Assembly (NCBI GenBank): GCA_035535195.1
Contig: DATLQK010000056.1
Location: 1 to 25,048, forward strand
Reading direction: 5' to 3'
Length of the DNA stretch: 25,048 nt
Source: JACDAN01 sp035535195
GTDB taxonomy: Bacteria; Actinomycetota; Thermoleophilia; Gaiellales; Gaiellaceae
Below are positions 6,624 to 14,639 of the stretch, piece by piece. Under the pieces are notes generated by a model. That model had not been told where the DNA came from, made no database searches, and saw nothing but the letters and a program-made list of their open reading frames with translations. The first letter of the stretch is position 1; each line of letters opens with the position of its first letter. Made by a program: the position numbers and the translations under genes.

Positions 6624-7448
6624 CTATTGCAGTGTGCGGAGAAACGGCTTCACTGCGCTCAGATAGGCGTCATGAGCTTCGATCATGCTCATGTGCCCGG
6701 CGCCCTCCAGCTCGACCAGCTCGCTGCCCTCGATGCCTTCGTGGAGAACGTGTGCGGCGCGGGGTGTGGTCGTTCGGTCGTGGGCCCCGACGATGACGAG
6801 CGTCGGCTTCGAGACCCGGCCCAGGTCGGGCGTGTAGTCGAAGTCGCCGTAGCCGGCGGAGGCGAAGTACCGGAGGACGTCGGCGGTATAGATCGTGTCG
6901 GCCGCGAAGTTGGCCGGCGGCTCCCCGCAGAAGTGGAACGGCGTCTGGATCCTCATCAGCTCGGCGGACTCCTCGGCCGTCTGGACGGTCTTCTCCCACT
7001 CCCACGAGTCGGCGATCGCCTTGCCGGGGTCTCCCATCGCATCCAGCGACGCCTGGACGTCGGCGCCGAGCGCGGCGCTCGAGTCGCCTCCACCGGAGAT
7101 CACGTAGCCCTCGGCGGTGCCGAGGTTGACGGCGTGCCAGGTGGTGATGATCGCGCCGAAGGAGTGGCCGAGCAGCGCGAAGCGGTCGAGCTCGAGCGCG
7201 TCTGCCAGCTGGTCGACGTCGCGGGCGAAGACCTCGAGGGTCAGGGTCTCCGGGTCGACGCGCTCGCTGCGCCCCTGGCCGCGCTCGTCGACGTAGATCA
7301 CACGCGCGACCTCGCTCAGCGGGTCGAGCCACGGCCGCAGGTGGGTGTGGTCGAGCCCGGGCCCGCCGTGAAGCACGATCAGCGGGATCCCGTCGCCGCC
7401 CAGGTCCTCAACGGACATCGAGTACCCGTCGGGCAGTGTGACGTTCAC
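6624..7448 (-). CDS. Alpha/beta hydrolase, proline iminopeptidase-like (S33 family)
   Basis: The 274-aa protein has the oxyanion-hole motif HGGPG (27-31), DERGQGRS (54-61), the nucleophile elbow GHSFG with Ser96, and downstream Asp224 (VGAHD) and His252 (GAGHMS), a complete Ser-Asp-His triad. HGGPG together with DERGQGRS is typical of prolyl aminopeptidases and related S33 hydrolases; the true substrate (peptide, ester or lactone) cannot be read from the sequence. No signal peptide is present, so it should be cytoplasmic. The GTG start (7448) has a weak GAAGGG upstream and lies 22 bases after polA, so the two are probably co-transcribed. The gene sits between polA and rpsA, which are direct neighbours in Mycobacterium, so it looks like a lineage-specific insertion into that block. 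Confidence 0.88.
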   Translation of the reverse strand: MNVTLPDGYSMSVEDLGGDGIPLIVLHGGPGLDHTHLRPWLDPLSEVARVIYVDERGQGRSERVDPETLTLEVFARDVDQLADALELDRFALLGHSFGAIITTWHAVNLGTAEGYVISGGGDSSAALGADVQASLDAMGDPGKAIADSWEWEKTVQTAEESAELMRIQTPFHFCGEPPANFAADTIYTADVLRYFASAGYGDFDYTPDLGRVSKPTLVIVGAHDRTTTPRAAHVLHEGIEGSELVELEGAGHMSMIEAHDAYLSAVKPFLRTLQ

Positions 7449-7470
7449 GCAGCCCTTCGAGCCGGTCCGG

Positions 7471-10014
7471 TCACGACTTCGCCTCGTTCCAGTCCTCGCC
7501 GACCCCGATGTCCACCGCCAGCGGTGGATCGAGGTCGTAGGCGCCGCACATCTCCTCCCGGACGAGGTCGCGGATCGACGAGACCTCGTTGTCCGGCACC
7601 TCCAGCAGCAGCTCGTCGTGCACCTGCAGAACGAGCCGCGCGCCTCTCCCCTCGGCGCGCAGGCGATCGTGGATCGCCACCATCGCCTTCTTGATGATGT
7701 CCGCGTTCGACCCCTGCATGACGAAGTTGACGGCGAGACGCTCGCCGAGCGAGCGCGTCTGCCGGTTCGAAGCCCGGAGCTCGGGGACCGGCCGCCGCCG
7801 CCCCATCAGGCTCGTCGAGTACCCGTCCTCCCGCGCCTGCTCGATCGTGCGCTGGATGAAGTCCTGTACGTGCGGGAAGCGCGCCAGATACGCGTCGATC
7901 AGCGACTGCGCCTCCTCCCGGGAGATCTCGAGGTTCTCCGAGAGCCCGAACGACGAGATCCCGTAGACGATCCCGAAGTTGATCATCTTCGCCGTCGACC
8001 GATCGGCGGTCGTCAGCGACGCCGGATCCTTCCCGAGCACCTCTGCCGCGGTCGCCGTGTGGATGTCCTCGCCGCGCGCGAACGCTTCGCGCAGCTTCGG
8101 CTCGCCCGAGACGTGGGCCAGGATCCGCAGCTCGATCTGCGAGTAGTCGGCCGAGAGCAGCTTGTGCCCCGGCTCGGCGACGAAGGCCGAGCTGATCTCC
8201 CGCCCGAGCTCGGTTCGGATCGGGATCGCCTGCAGGTTCGGGCTGGTCGTCGACAGCCGGCCGGTCGACGCGACGGCCTGGTTGATGGTCGTGTGAAGGC
8301 GCCCGTCCTCGCCGATCAGCGACGGCAGCGGGCCGAGGTAGGTGTTCAGGAGCTTCGAGTACTCGCGCCACTCCTCGATCACTCCGACGACCTCGTGCTC
8401 GTGGCGGATCTTCCTGAGGACGCGCGTGTCCGTCGAGTAGCCGGTCTTGCCCTTGCGATCCGGGGTCAGTCCGAGCTGCTCGAACAGGATCCGCCCCACC
8501 TGCTGGGTCGAGCCGAGCATGAACTCCTCGCCGGCGAGCTCGTGCGCGCGCGCCTGCAGCTCCTCCACGCGCTCCGCCAGCCGTGCGGTGATCTCGCCCA
8601 TCCGGTACGTGTCGATCTTGACGCCGGCCACCTCCATCGCCGCGAGCACCGCCGTCAGCGGCAGCTCGACGTCGCGGTAGAGCGACTCCTGCTCGCGCTC
8701 ACGCAGCCGCGCCAGCAGCGGATCGACGATCCGCAGGGTCGCCGCGGCGCGCCGAACGAGCCCCTCCGTCTCCTCGTCCGCAGACGGCTCGGGGACGAGC
8801 TCGACGCCGTACTCCGCGGCGAGATCGTCGAGCTCATAGCCGGCGCGCGCCGGGTCGATCAGGTACGCCGCGATCAGCGTGTCGTCGGCGGCCTGGACGC
8901 GCTGCGCCTTCGCGTCGTGCGCGACGAGGTCGCCCTCGAGCCGGGGCGGACGCGCGGCCACGACCACCTCCTCCGGTGTCGCGATGGCGACTCGGTCGGC
9001 CTCCGCGGCAACGCCCACCCGCCCCTCGACCACCGGCAGGCCCTCGCGCCACGGCACCGAGACCCCCTCGACGACCAGCGCGGCGGCAGGCACGGTCGCA
9101 TCCAGCTCGTCGACCCGATTCAGCAGGTTCCTGAACTCGAACGTCCGGAACATCTCCTTGAGCTTCGACCGGTCGGGCGGTGAGAGCACGAGCTCGGCGG
9201 GGTCGCAGTCGAGCTCGAGGTCACGCCGCATCGTCGCGAGCCGCTTCGAGACTTCGGCCTGCTCCGCGTGCTCGGTGAGGTTCTTGCGCCGCGCCGGGCT
9301 CAGCTCCTCGACGTGCTCGAGGACGCCCTCGATCGAGCCGTACTGCTGGATCAGTTGCGACGCCGTCTTGTCGCCGATCCCCGGAACGCCGGGGATATTG
9401 TCGGACGTGTCGCCCTTGAGGCCGATGAAGTCCGGGATCTGGTCGGGCGTGATCCCGAGCCGCGCCTCCACCCGCTCGGGCGTATAGACGTTCACGTCCG
9501 CGACGCCGCGCGGGGTCATCATCAGCGTGACGTTGTCCGTCACGAGCTGGAACGCGTCGCGGTCGGTGGAGACGACCGTCGTCTTCACGCCGGCCTGGTC
9601 CGCCTGCGTGGCGAGCGTCGCGATCACGTCGTCGGCCTCCCAGCCCTCGAACTCGAGGTTCCGGTAGCCGAAGGCCTCCACGATCGGCCGGAAATACGGG
9701 AACTGCTCGCGCAGGAGGTCGGCCATGGGCCGGCGTTCCGACTTGTAGTCCTCGGACAGCTCCATGCGCTCGACGGGGCGGGTGTCCCACGCGACGGCGA
9801 CGCCCTTCGGGCGGTAGTCCGTCAAGAGCTTGAAGAGCATGTTCGTGAACCCGAGCAGGGCGTTCGTCGGCATTCCCTCGCTCGTCGCGAGCTCCTCGGG
9901 CAGGGCGAAGTAGGCCCGGTAGGCGAGGTTGTTCCCGTCGACGAGGAAGAGCTCGGAATCGCGCGCCGGCGCGTCGTCGAGCTGCAGCTCCTCGCCTGTG
10001 AGCGTCTTCGGCAT
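7471..10014 (-). CDS. polA: DNA polymerase I
   Basis: Repairs DNA and removes Okazaki primers. The 847-aa protein has an N-terminal 5'-3' exonuclease (about 20-310: VDGNNLAYRAYFA, WEADDVIATLA, STDRDAFQLV, GLKGDTSDNIPGVPGIGDKTA). A middle domain lacks the D-x-E metal-binding motif of proofreading exonucleases. The family A polymerase carries motif A DYSQIELR (about 623), motif B RSTAKMINFGIVYG (about 671) and motif C VHDELLLE (about 798). The Phe in motif B predicts normal discrimination against dideoxynucleotides. Loss of 3'-5' proofreading residues is also known in Taq and mycobacterial Pol I. Length is slightly below the 880-930 usual for the family, mostly in the middle domain. It starts 12 bases after the phosphotransferase remnant and is followed by the hydrolase. 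Confidence 0.97.
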   Translation of the reverse strand: MPKTLTGEELQLDDAPARDSELFLVDGNNLAYRAYFALPEELATSEGMPTNALLGFTNMLFKLLTDYRPKGVAVAWDTRPVERMELSEDYKSERRPMADLLREQFPYFRPIVEAFGYRNLEFEGWEADDVIATLATQADQAGVKTTVVSTDRDAFQLVTDNVTLMMTPRGVADVNVYTPERVEARLGITPDQIPDFIGLKGDTSDNIPGVPGIGDKTASQLIQQYGSIEGVLEHVEELSPARRKNLTEHAEQAEVSKRLATMRRDLELDCDPAELVLSPPDRSKLKEMFRTFEFRNLLNRVDELDATVPAAALVVEGVSVPWREGLPVVEGRVGVAAEADRVAIATPEEVVVAARPPRLEGDLVAHDAKAQRVQAADDTLIAAYLIDPARAGYELDDLAAEYGVELVPEPSADEETEGLVRRAAATLRIVDPLLARLREREQESLYRDVELPLTAVLAAMEVAGVKIDTYRMGEITARLAERVEELQARAHELAGEEFMLGSTQQVGRILFEQLGLTPDRKGKTGYSTDTRVLRKIRHEHEVVGVIEEWREYSKLLNTYLGPLPSLIGEDGRLHTTINQAVASTGRLSTTSPNLQAIPIRTELGREISSAFVAEPGHKLLSADYSQIELRILAHVSGEPKLREAFARGEDIHTATAAEVLGKDPASLTTADRSTAKMINFGIVYGISSFGLSENLEISREEAQSLIDAYLARFPHVQDFIQRTIEQAREDGYSTSLMGRRRPVPELRASNRQTRSLGERLAVNFVMQGSNADIIKKAMVAIHDRLRAEGRGARLVLQVHDELLLEVPDNEVSSIRDLVREEMCGAYDLDPPLAVDIGVGEDWNEAKS

Positions 10015-10026
10015 TTCGCTTCGAGT

Positions 10027-10988
10027 CTAGGCGAGGAGCGCTGACGCAAAGCTCGGCAGGGCCGCCCGCGCCGCCGTCGCCCGCCGGGAGCCGCCCACGA
10101 CGGACAACGCGTGCTCGCAACGAGCGGTGTAAGCGACGATGTACACCGAGTATGCGAGCGCTGCTCGCCGGACCTCGAGCGGAAGCCCGCCGCGCTCGGC
10201 CTCGTAGGCGTTGACGAACGCGAGTGTGTCCTCGACGGACGGTTGGTAGACCCGCGCGTGGAGCGCCGCGGTGTGGGTCGCGGCGGCACCGCCGAGCGCG
10301 ACGGACTCGTAGTCGATCGAGAGGCTGTCCCAGTCGTAGACGATCGTGATCTCGCCGCCGCCGCCGAAGCGGAAGTGTTTGATGCTGAAGTCCTGGTGCC
10401 CGAGGACGAGGGGACCGGCCTCCATCCGGGCAGCCGCGCGAGAGGCGATCTCGTCGATCTCCCCGGCGCCCTCACTGGTCGCGTCGAAATCGAACTTGTG
10501 GGGCTCGGGCCAGAGGCCTCGCCGCCACTGAAACGCCTCCAACGCCGACAGCCGGGGGGAGCTCGGCGCCGAGCTGCGCGATCCGAAGCTGCGCGGCGGC
10601 CATCGCGCGGCGCCTGGCGCTGGTGACGTTCAGCATACCGGCGGCCGTCCGTGCGCCACTCCTCGGCGGAGCACAGCCCGACGAGAAACGGCGTCGGCCC
10701 GAGGACAGGGCGCGGGCACGGAAAGCCGCGTTCCGCCAGATGCGCGTGCTGAGCCTCGAGCTCAGGCGCGCCGACCTTGGCCTGATGGACCTTGCGCGCG
10801 ACGCGGCGGCCGTCGCGGAGCTCGAGCCCGAGGAGCGCGCCGACGCTGATCTCGAGATGGAAGCAGCGACGGATCTCCAGCGGGAGCCCGAGCAGCGCCG
10901 CCTCGACCTCAACCGGGTCGGCGGTTCCAAAGACCTGCTCCACGAGGACGCGGTACGGCCGGCGCAGTCGCCGCGCGAGGCTCAACAT
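10027..10988 (-). pseudogene. Aminoglycoside-phosphotransferase-like kinase, frameshifted
   Basis: Three frames on the minus strand together spell one kinase-like protein. The first, from ATG 10988, gives an N-lobe (LLGLELRDGRRVARKVHQ, then HLAERGFPCPRPVLGPTPF). A short middle frame near 10600-10560 gives ARRRAMAAAQLRIAQLGAELP. The last frame (ending 10027) gives ALEAFQWRRGLWPEPHKFDF, the catalytic-loop-like GHQDFSIKHFRF and the metal-binding VYDWDSL. The total is 962 bases, two more than a whole number of codons, consistent with two single-base insertions. One falls near 10605-10622; the other is most simply an extra base in the run of six G at 10554-10559. Either a decayed gene or a homopolymer sequencing error. 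The substrate is unknown; small-molecule phosphotransferases of this fold act on sugars, aminoglycosides, choline and others. Confidence 0.7.
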
Positions 10989-10995
10989 GCCGCTG

Positions 10996-11003
10996 AGTAT
11001 CGT
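10996..11003. promoter_or_regulatory. Overlapping divergent -10 boxes
   Basis: Only 24 bases separate the start codons of the minus-strand kinase (10988) and the plus-strand GNAT gene (11013). Within them AGTATCGT reads as TATCGT on plus and GATACT on minus, each at about the distance from its ATG expected for a leaderless or nearly leaderless transcript. The -35 boxes are poor, so this is tentative. Confidence 0.35.
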
Positions 11004-11012
11004 GCTCGCACC

Positions 11013-11951
11013 ATGCCCGACCTCCGAGTCGAGCCGTTTTCGAAGGCTCATCTGGACGATGCAGCAGAGTTGCTTGCCCGGCGCCACGAGCGGCATCTCG
11101 CAGAGGGGACGCTGCTTCAGCGAGCGCCCGATTTCCGCGCGGAGGTCGAGCAGGCGGCCGGCGACGACGGCGCAAGCGGATCGGTCCTGGTCGACGACGG
11201 CCGCGTCCGGGGCTACGTGATCGGCTCTCCCAGACCGCTCACGAACACCGGCCTCACCTGGCAGGTCGTCGGCTTCGCAGGGCTGGCGTTCGAGGGCGAT
11301 CCCGAGCTCCTGCGTGACCTGTACGCCCACGCCGCCTCGCGGTGGGTCGACGACGGTCACACTCGCCACTGCGCCTATGTGCCCTGGCCGGAGCAGGATC
11401 TGATCGACGCCTGGTTTCGCCTCACCTTCGGGGCCTCGGGCATCACCGCGGCACGTGAGACCGCCGTCGAGCCGTTCGGGGCCGGCGTGACGGTCCGGGA
11501 CGGGACGCCCGACGACCTCGAAGCCGCCGTCAAGCTCGATCAGGACATGGCCGACTCGATGCGCCCGGCGCCGAGCTTCTCGGGCCAGGAAGCGCGCTCG
11601 AACGAGGAGCTGCTCGACGAGTGGCGCGACACCTGGGACGACGAGGAGTTCAAGCACTTCGTCGCGGAGTCCGAGGCCCGGATCGTCGGCCACGCGGTGC
11701 TCTACACCGGCCGGAGCGGGATCCGGATCCCGGAGGACAGCATCGACCTCGCCGCGGCCTCGACCGAGCCGGAGGCGCGCGGGACGGGGGTCGGCCGCGC
11801 ACTGACCTCCCATGTCCTCGGCTGGGCACACGAGCAGGGCTACGGGTCGATGACGACGGACTGGCGGATGACGAACCTCCTCGCCTCGCGGTTCTGGCCG
11901 AAGCGCGGGTTTCGGCCGACGTTCCTTCGGATGTACCGCTCGATCCCGTGA
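11013..11951 (+). CDS. Tandem GNAT-fold N-acetyltransferase
   Basis: The open frame extends far upstream, but the ATG at 11013 (MPDLRVEPFSKAHLDDAAEL) is the start because the GNAT fold begins there; this gives 312 aa. Two GNAT-type halves are visible. An N-terminal half (about 1-155) starts with the usual beta-1/alpha-1 pattern. The C-terminal half (about 160-312) contains the acetyl-CoA binding motif ARGTGVGRALTSHVLGWA and the motif B ending NLLASRFWPKRGFRPTFLRMYR. The N-terminal half lacks a clear acetyl-CoA loop and may be non-catalytic. There is no Shine-Dalgarno before the ATG. The stop overlaps the GTG of the next GNAT gene (GTGA). The acceptor substrate is unknown. Confidence 0.85.
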   Translation: MPDLRVEPFSKAHLDDAAELLARRHERHLAEGTLLQRAPDFRAEVEQAAGDDGASGSVLVDDGRVRGYVIGSPRPLTNTGLTWQVVGFAGLAFEGDPELLRDLYAHAASRWVDDGHTRHCAYVPWPEQDLIDAWFRLTFGASGITAARETAVEPFGAGVTVRDGTPDDLEAAVKLDQDMADSMRPAPSFSGQEARSNEELLDEWRDTWDDEEFKHFVAESEARIVGHAVLYTGRSGIRIPEDSIDLAAASTEPEARGTGVGRALTSHVLGWAHEQGYGSMTTDWRMTNLLASRFWPKRGFRPTFLRMYRSIP

Positions 11952-12379
11952 ACGTCCGTCGCGCCGAGCCAAGCGACGCCGGCCGCGTCCTGGCGCTGAT
12001 GGAGGGACTGACGCGTCCGGCCGTCGCCGACGACCCCGCACCGCAGCGGGATGTCTTCCTCGCTCACCTCGACCGCGAGGACGCGGCGATCTTCGTCGCC
12101 GAGGCCGACGGCGAGCTCGTCGGCGCGGTCAGCCTCTGGATCCAGCCTCGGCTGAACTGGACGACGCCGCAGGGCTGGATCCCGGACCTCTACGTCGACC
12201 CCGCCTTCCGCCGCCGCGGCGCGGCTCGGGCGCTGCTGGACGCCTGCGCCGAGCTCTGCCGGGAGCGCGGCTGCCACGTGCTCGTGCTCGAGTCCGGCCA
12301 CCACCGCGCCGAGGCGCATCGGCTGTACGAGTCGTACGGGTTCGAGCACTACGCGCGCGCGTACTCGCTCCGCCTCTGA
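11948..12379 (+). CDS. GNAT family N-acetyltransferase
   Basis: The GTG at 11948 overlaps the preceding stop by four bases and begins MNVRRAEPSDAGRVLALMEG, a typical GNAT N-terminus; the protein has 143 aa. Beta-4 and the acetyl-CoA loop are clear (GWIPDLYVDPAFRRRGAARAL, with R-R-x-G-A/G-x-A), and motif B ends with HRLYESYGFEHYARAYSLRL, including the conserved catalytic-type tyrosine region. It is a complete single-domain enzyme of the Rim/Ard-like general type. Substrate unknown. The protein contains no lysine. Its TGA overlaps the ATG of the LarA-like gene (ATGA pattern at 12377-12381), indicating translational coupling of all three genes. Confidence 0.88.
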   Translation: MNVRRAEPSDAGRVLALMEGLTRPAVADDPAPQRDVFLAHLDREDAAIFVAEADGELVGAVSLWIQPRLNWTTPQGWIPDLYVDPAFRRRGAARALLDACAELCRERGCHVLVLESGHHRAEAHRLYESYGFEHYARAYSLRL

Positions 12380-13890
12380 TGCGCGTCCCCCTCCTCTCCG
12401 GCTCGCGACTGCAGATCGTCGAGCTCCCCGACGACGCGATCGTGCTCAGGGCGCGACCTCCGGGCGAGGCCGTCGCGAACGCCGGCGCCGCGGTGCAGGA
12501 GGCGCTGCGGTTCCCGCTCGACGGCCCGTCGCTCGAGGAGCTCGTCCCGCGCGGCGGGCGCGTGACGATCGTCGTCGAGCCGCCGGCGCTGCCGGTGCCG
12601 AGCGCGCTGCGCGATCCCCGCCGCGCCGCCCTGTCGGCGACGGTGGAGGAGCTCGAGCGGATCGGCGTGCCGCTTGAGCGGCAGACGCTGCTCGTGGCGG
12701 GCGGCCTCACCCGCCGGGCGGGCCAGCGTGAGCTCGAGGCGCTCGTGCCCCCGATGCTCGCCCGGCGCTTTTCGGGCGGCGTGGAGGTGCACGACGCCGA
12801 GCGGCCCGACCTCGTCGACCTTGGCGCCGAGGGCAACGTGCCCGTCCGGGTCAACCCGACGCTCGTCCAGACCGACGCCGTAGTCGTCGTCTCCGCGGCC
12901 GAGAGCCTGCTGCACGGCGGCGCGGCGGCGTTCCTCTCCGCCGCCGGCCCCGAGCCCCTGCGCGCGGCAGGCGCCTACTCCTTGCTCGAGACGAGCGCCT
13001 CGCAGGGCTGGCAGCTCGCGGTCGGCGTCGAGCGGCGGCTGGCCGAACGCGTACCGCTCTTCGGCGTGACGCTGACGCTGAACCCGCCCGCCGTCACCGG
13101 CGCCTTCCACGGCTACCCGCACGACGATCGCGCGCTCGACCGGATCGCCACCTCACCCGTCCGGCTCGCCTTCCGGCTCGCCCCGGGGATCGTCCGCTCG
13201 CGCCTCCTTGCATCGATTCCCCGGGAGCTCACCGCGACCGGCGCGCTCGGCGGGCGGCCGTCGGCCGCCCACGTCGAGTCGATCCTGCGCAGTCTCGACG
13301 GACGGGCCGCGACGCTGGAGGCGCCGCTCGACGTCGCTGTAATCGGGGTGCCGGCGACCACGCCGTACCTCCCGCGCGAGCGCCCGAATCCCGTTCTCGT
13401 CGCCTATCAGGCGCTCGGCCTCGCCCTACGCCTCTGGCGCGACCGCTTCCCGCTCACCGACGGCGGGACGGTGATCCTCGTCACGCCGCTCGACCGCCAC
13501 TTCCCGCATCCGACGCAGTCGCCCTACCGGACGTTCTTCAACGCGCTGCGTGCGCTCGGCACGCGGGCCGGACACGAACCGGCGAGCTGGGCCGAGGCGG
13601 AGCGCGCGGCGGCGGCCGACCCGCGGGCGGTCGAGGCCTATCGCCGCGGCCACACCGTCCACCCGCTGCTCCCGTACGCGGACTGGTCCGCCTGCCTGCC
13701 GGTGCTCCAGCGGGCCGGCGCCGTGCTGGTCGCCGGCTCGAGGGACGCGAGGGCCGCGCGCCAGTTCGGCTTCGTGCCGACGAGGAACCTGTCCGCCGCG
13801 CTCGCGATGGCGCGCGCCCGGGTGGAGGGCGTGCCGCGCGTGGGCTACTTCGTCGCCCCGCCCTACTTCCCGGTCAGGGTCGCGCGCTAG
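12379..13890 (+). CDS. LarA/DUF2088-like protein without lysine
   Basis: The 503-aa protein resembles the nickel-pincer lactate racemase (LarA, DUF2088) family. Residues about 104-118 (LVAGGLTRRAGQRELEAL) match the region that reads GTHR-P-x-T-x-x-E-L in LarA, followed by VEVHDAERPDLVDLG and NPTLVQTDAVVVVSAAE. The C-terminal half carries LDVAVIGVPATT and GGTVILVTPLDRHFPHPTQSPY, as in the family's second domain. The histidine of GTHR is replaced, and no lysine occurs anywhere in the protein, so the lysine that tethers the pincer cofactor in LarA cannot be present. A racemase role is therefore doubtful; it may be a cofactor-free relative. The start overlaps the preceding stop, and its TAG shares a CTAG with the convergent livF stop. 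Confidence 0.7.
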   Translation: MRVPLLSGSRLQIVELPDDAIVLRARPPGEAVANAGAAVQEALRFPLDGPSLEELVPRGGRVTIVVEPPALPVPSALRDPRRAALSATVEELERIGVPLERQTLLVAGGLTRRAGQRELEALVPPMLARRFSGGVEVHDAERPDLVDLGAEGNVPVRVNPTLVQTDAVVVVSAAESLLHGGAAAFLSAAGPEPLRAAGAYSLLETSASQGWQLAVGVERRLAERVPLFGVTLTLNPPAVTGAFHGYPHDDRALDRIATSPVRLAFRLAPGIVRSRLLASIPRELTATGALGGRPSAAHVESILRSLDGRAATLEAPLDVAVIGVPATTPYLPRERPNPVLVAYQALGLALRLWRDRFPLTDGGTVILVTPLDRHFPHPTQSPYRTFFNALRALGTRAGHEPASWAEAERAAAADPRAVEAYRRGHTVHPLLPYADWSACLPVLQRAGAVLVAGSRDARAARQFGFVPTRNLSAALAMARARVEGVPRVGYFVAPPYFPVRVAR

Positions 13891-14639
13891 TCCACGCCCA
13901 AATACGTCTTCCGAACCTGCTCGTTCTCCTGCAGCCGCTTGGCGTCATCCGCGAGCGCGATCGTGCCCGTCTCCATCACGTAGCCGCGGTCGGCGGTGTC
14001 GAGCGCCATCAGCGCGTTCTGCTCGACGAGCAAAATCGGCGTCCCCTGGTCGTTGATCTCGCGGACGATCTCGAAGATCTTCTCGACGAAGATCGGCGCC
14101 AGGCCCATCGACGGCTCGTCCAGGAGCAGGAGCTTCGGCTGCGCCATCAGCGCGCGTCCGATCGCGCACATCTGCTGCTCGCCGCCGGACAGAGTCCCCG
14201 CCTTCTGGTTCTTTCGCTCGGCGAGCCGCGGGAAGAGCGCGTAGACGCGGTCGAGCGACTCCTTGATCGCGCCGCGGTCGGAGCGCTGGAAGGCCCCCAT
14301 CTCGAGGTTCTCGAGAACGCTCATCCGCGGGAACAGCCGTCGGCCCTCCGGCGACTGGCTGATCCCCATCTTCACGACGTCATGCGGCGCCTCGTCCGTG
14401 ATGTCGCGGCCCTGGAAGCGGATCTTGCCGGTGCGCGGGTGGTTGAGCCCGTTGATCGAACGAAGCGTGGTCGACTTGCCGGCCCCGTTCGCGCCGATCA
14501 GCGTGACGATCTCCCGCTCGCCGACATCGAGCGTGACGCCCTTCAGCGCCTGGATCGAGCCGTAGTAGGTGTGGACGTCCTCGAGCTCGAGGATCTTGCC
14601 GCCGCCGTCCGTGCGGGCCGGTGCCCCCTGCTCGCTCAT
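13887..14639 (-). CDS. livF: Branched-chain amino acid type ABC transporter, ATPase LivF
   Basis: ATP-binding subunit on the cytoplasmic face of a HAAT-family importer. The 250-aa protein shows Walker A GANGAGKS (49-56), the Q-loop region GISQSPEGRRLFPRMSVLEN, ABC signature LSGGEQQMCAIGRAL, Walker B KLLLLDEPSMGLAP and the switch region LLVEQNA. The 'SPEGRRLFPRMSV' segment and the 'LVEQNA-x-x-AL' ending (with Q rather than H/D in the switch) separate LivF from LivG. Its ATG overlaps the livG stop (ATGA), and it is the last gene of the five-gene liv operon. The family also includes urea and amide importers, so the exact substrate is open. Confidence 0.95.
   Translation of the reverse strand: MSEQGAPARTDGGGKILELEDVHTYYGSIQALKGVTLDVGEREIVTLIGANGAGKSTTLRSINGLNHPRTGKIRFQGRDITDEAPHDVVKMGISQSPEGRRLFPRMSVLENLEMGAFQRSDRGAIKESLDRVYALFPRLAERKNQKAGTLSGGEQQMCAIGRALMAQPKLLLLDEPSMGLAPIFVEKIFEIVREINDQGTPILLVEQNALMALDTADRGYVMETGTIALADDAKRLQENEQVRKTYLGVD

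Noticed and set aside
4340..6796. 818-aa open frame on plus across coaE and rpsA
   Set aside because: Shadow of two well-identified minus-strand genes; its glycine/arginine repeats (LRNGGGLRL type) are only the reverse of the S1 tail repeat.
7438..9183. 581-aa plus-strand frame inside polA
   Set aside because: Antisense to conserved polymerase motifs; no recognisable fold or start signal.
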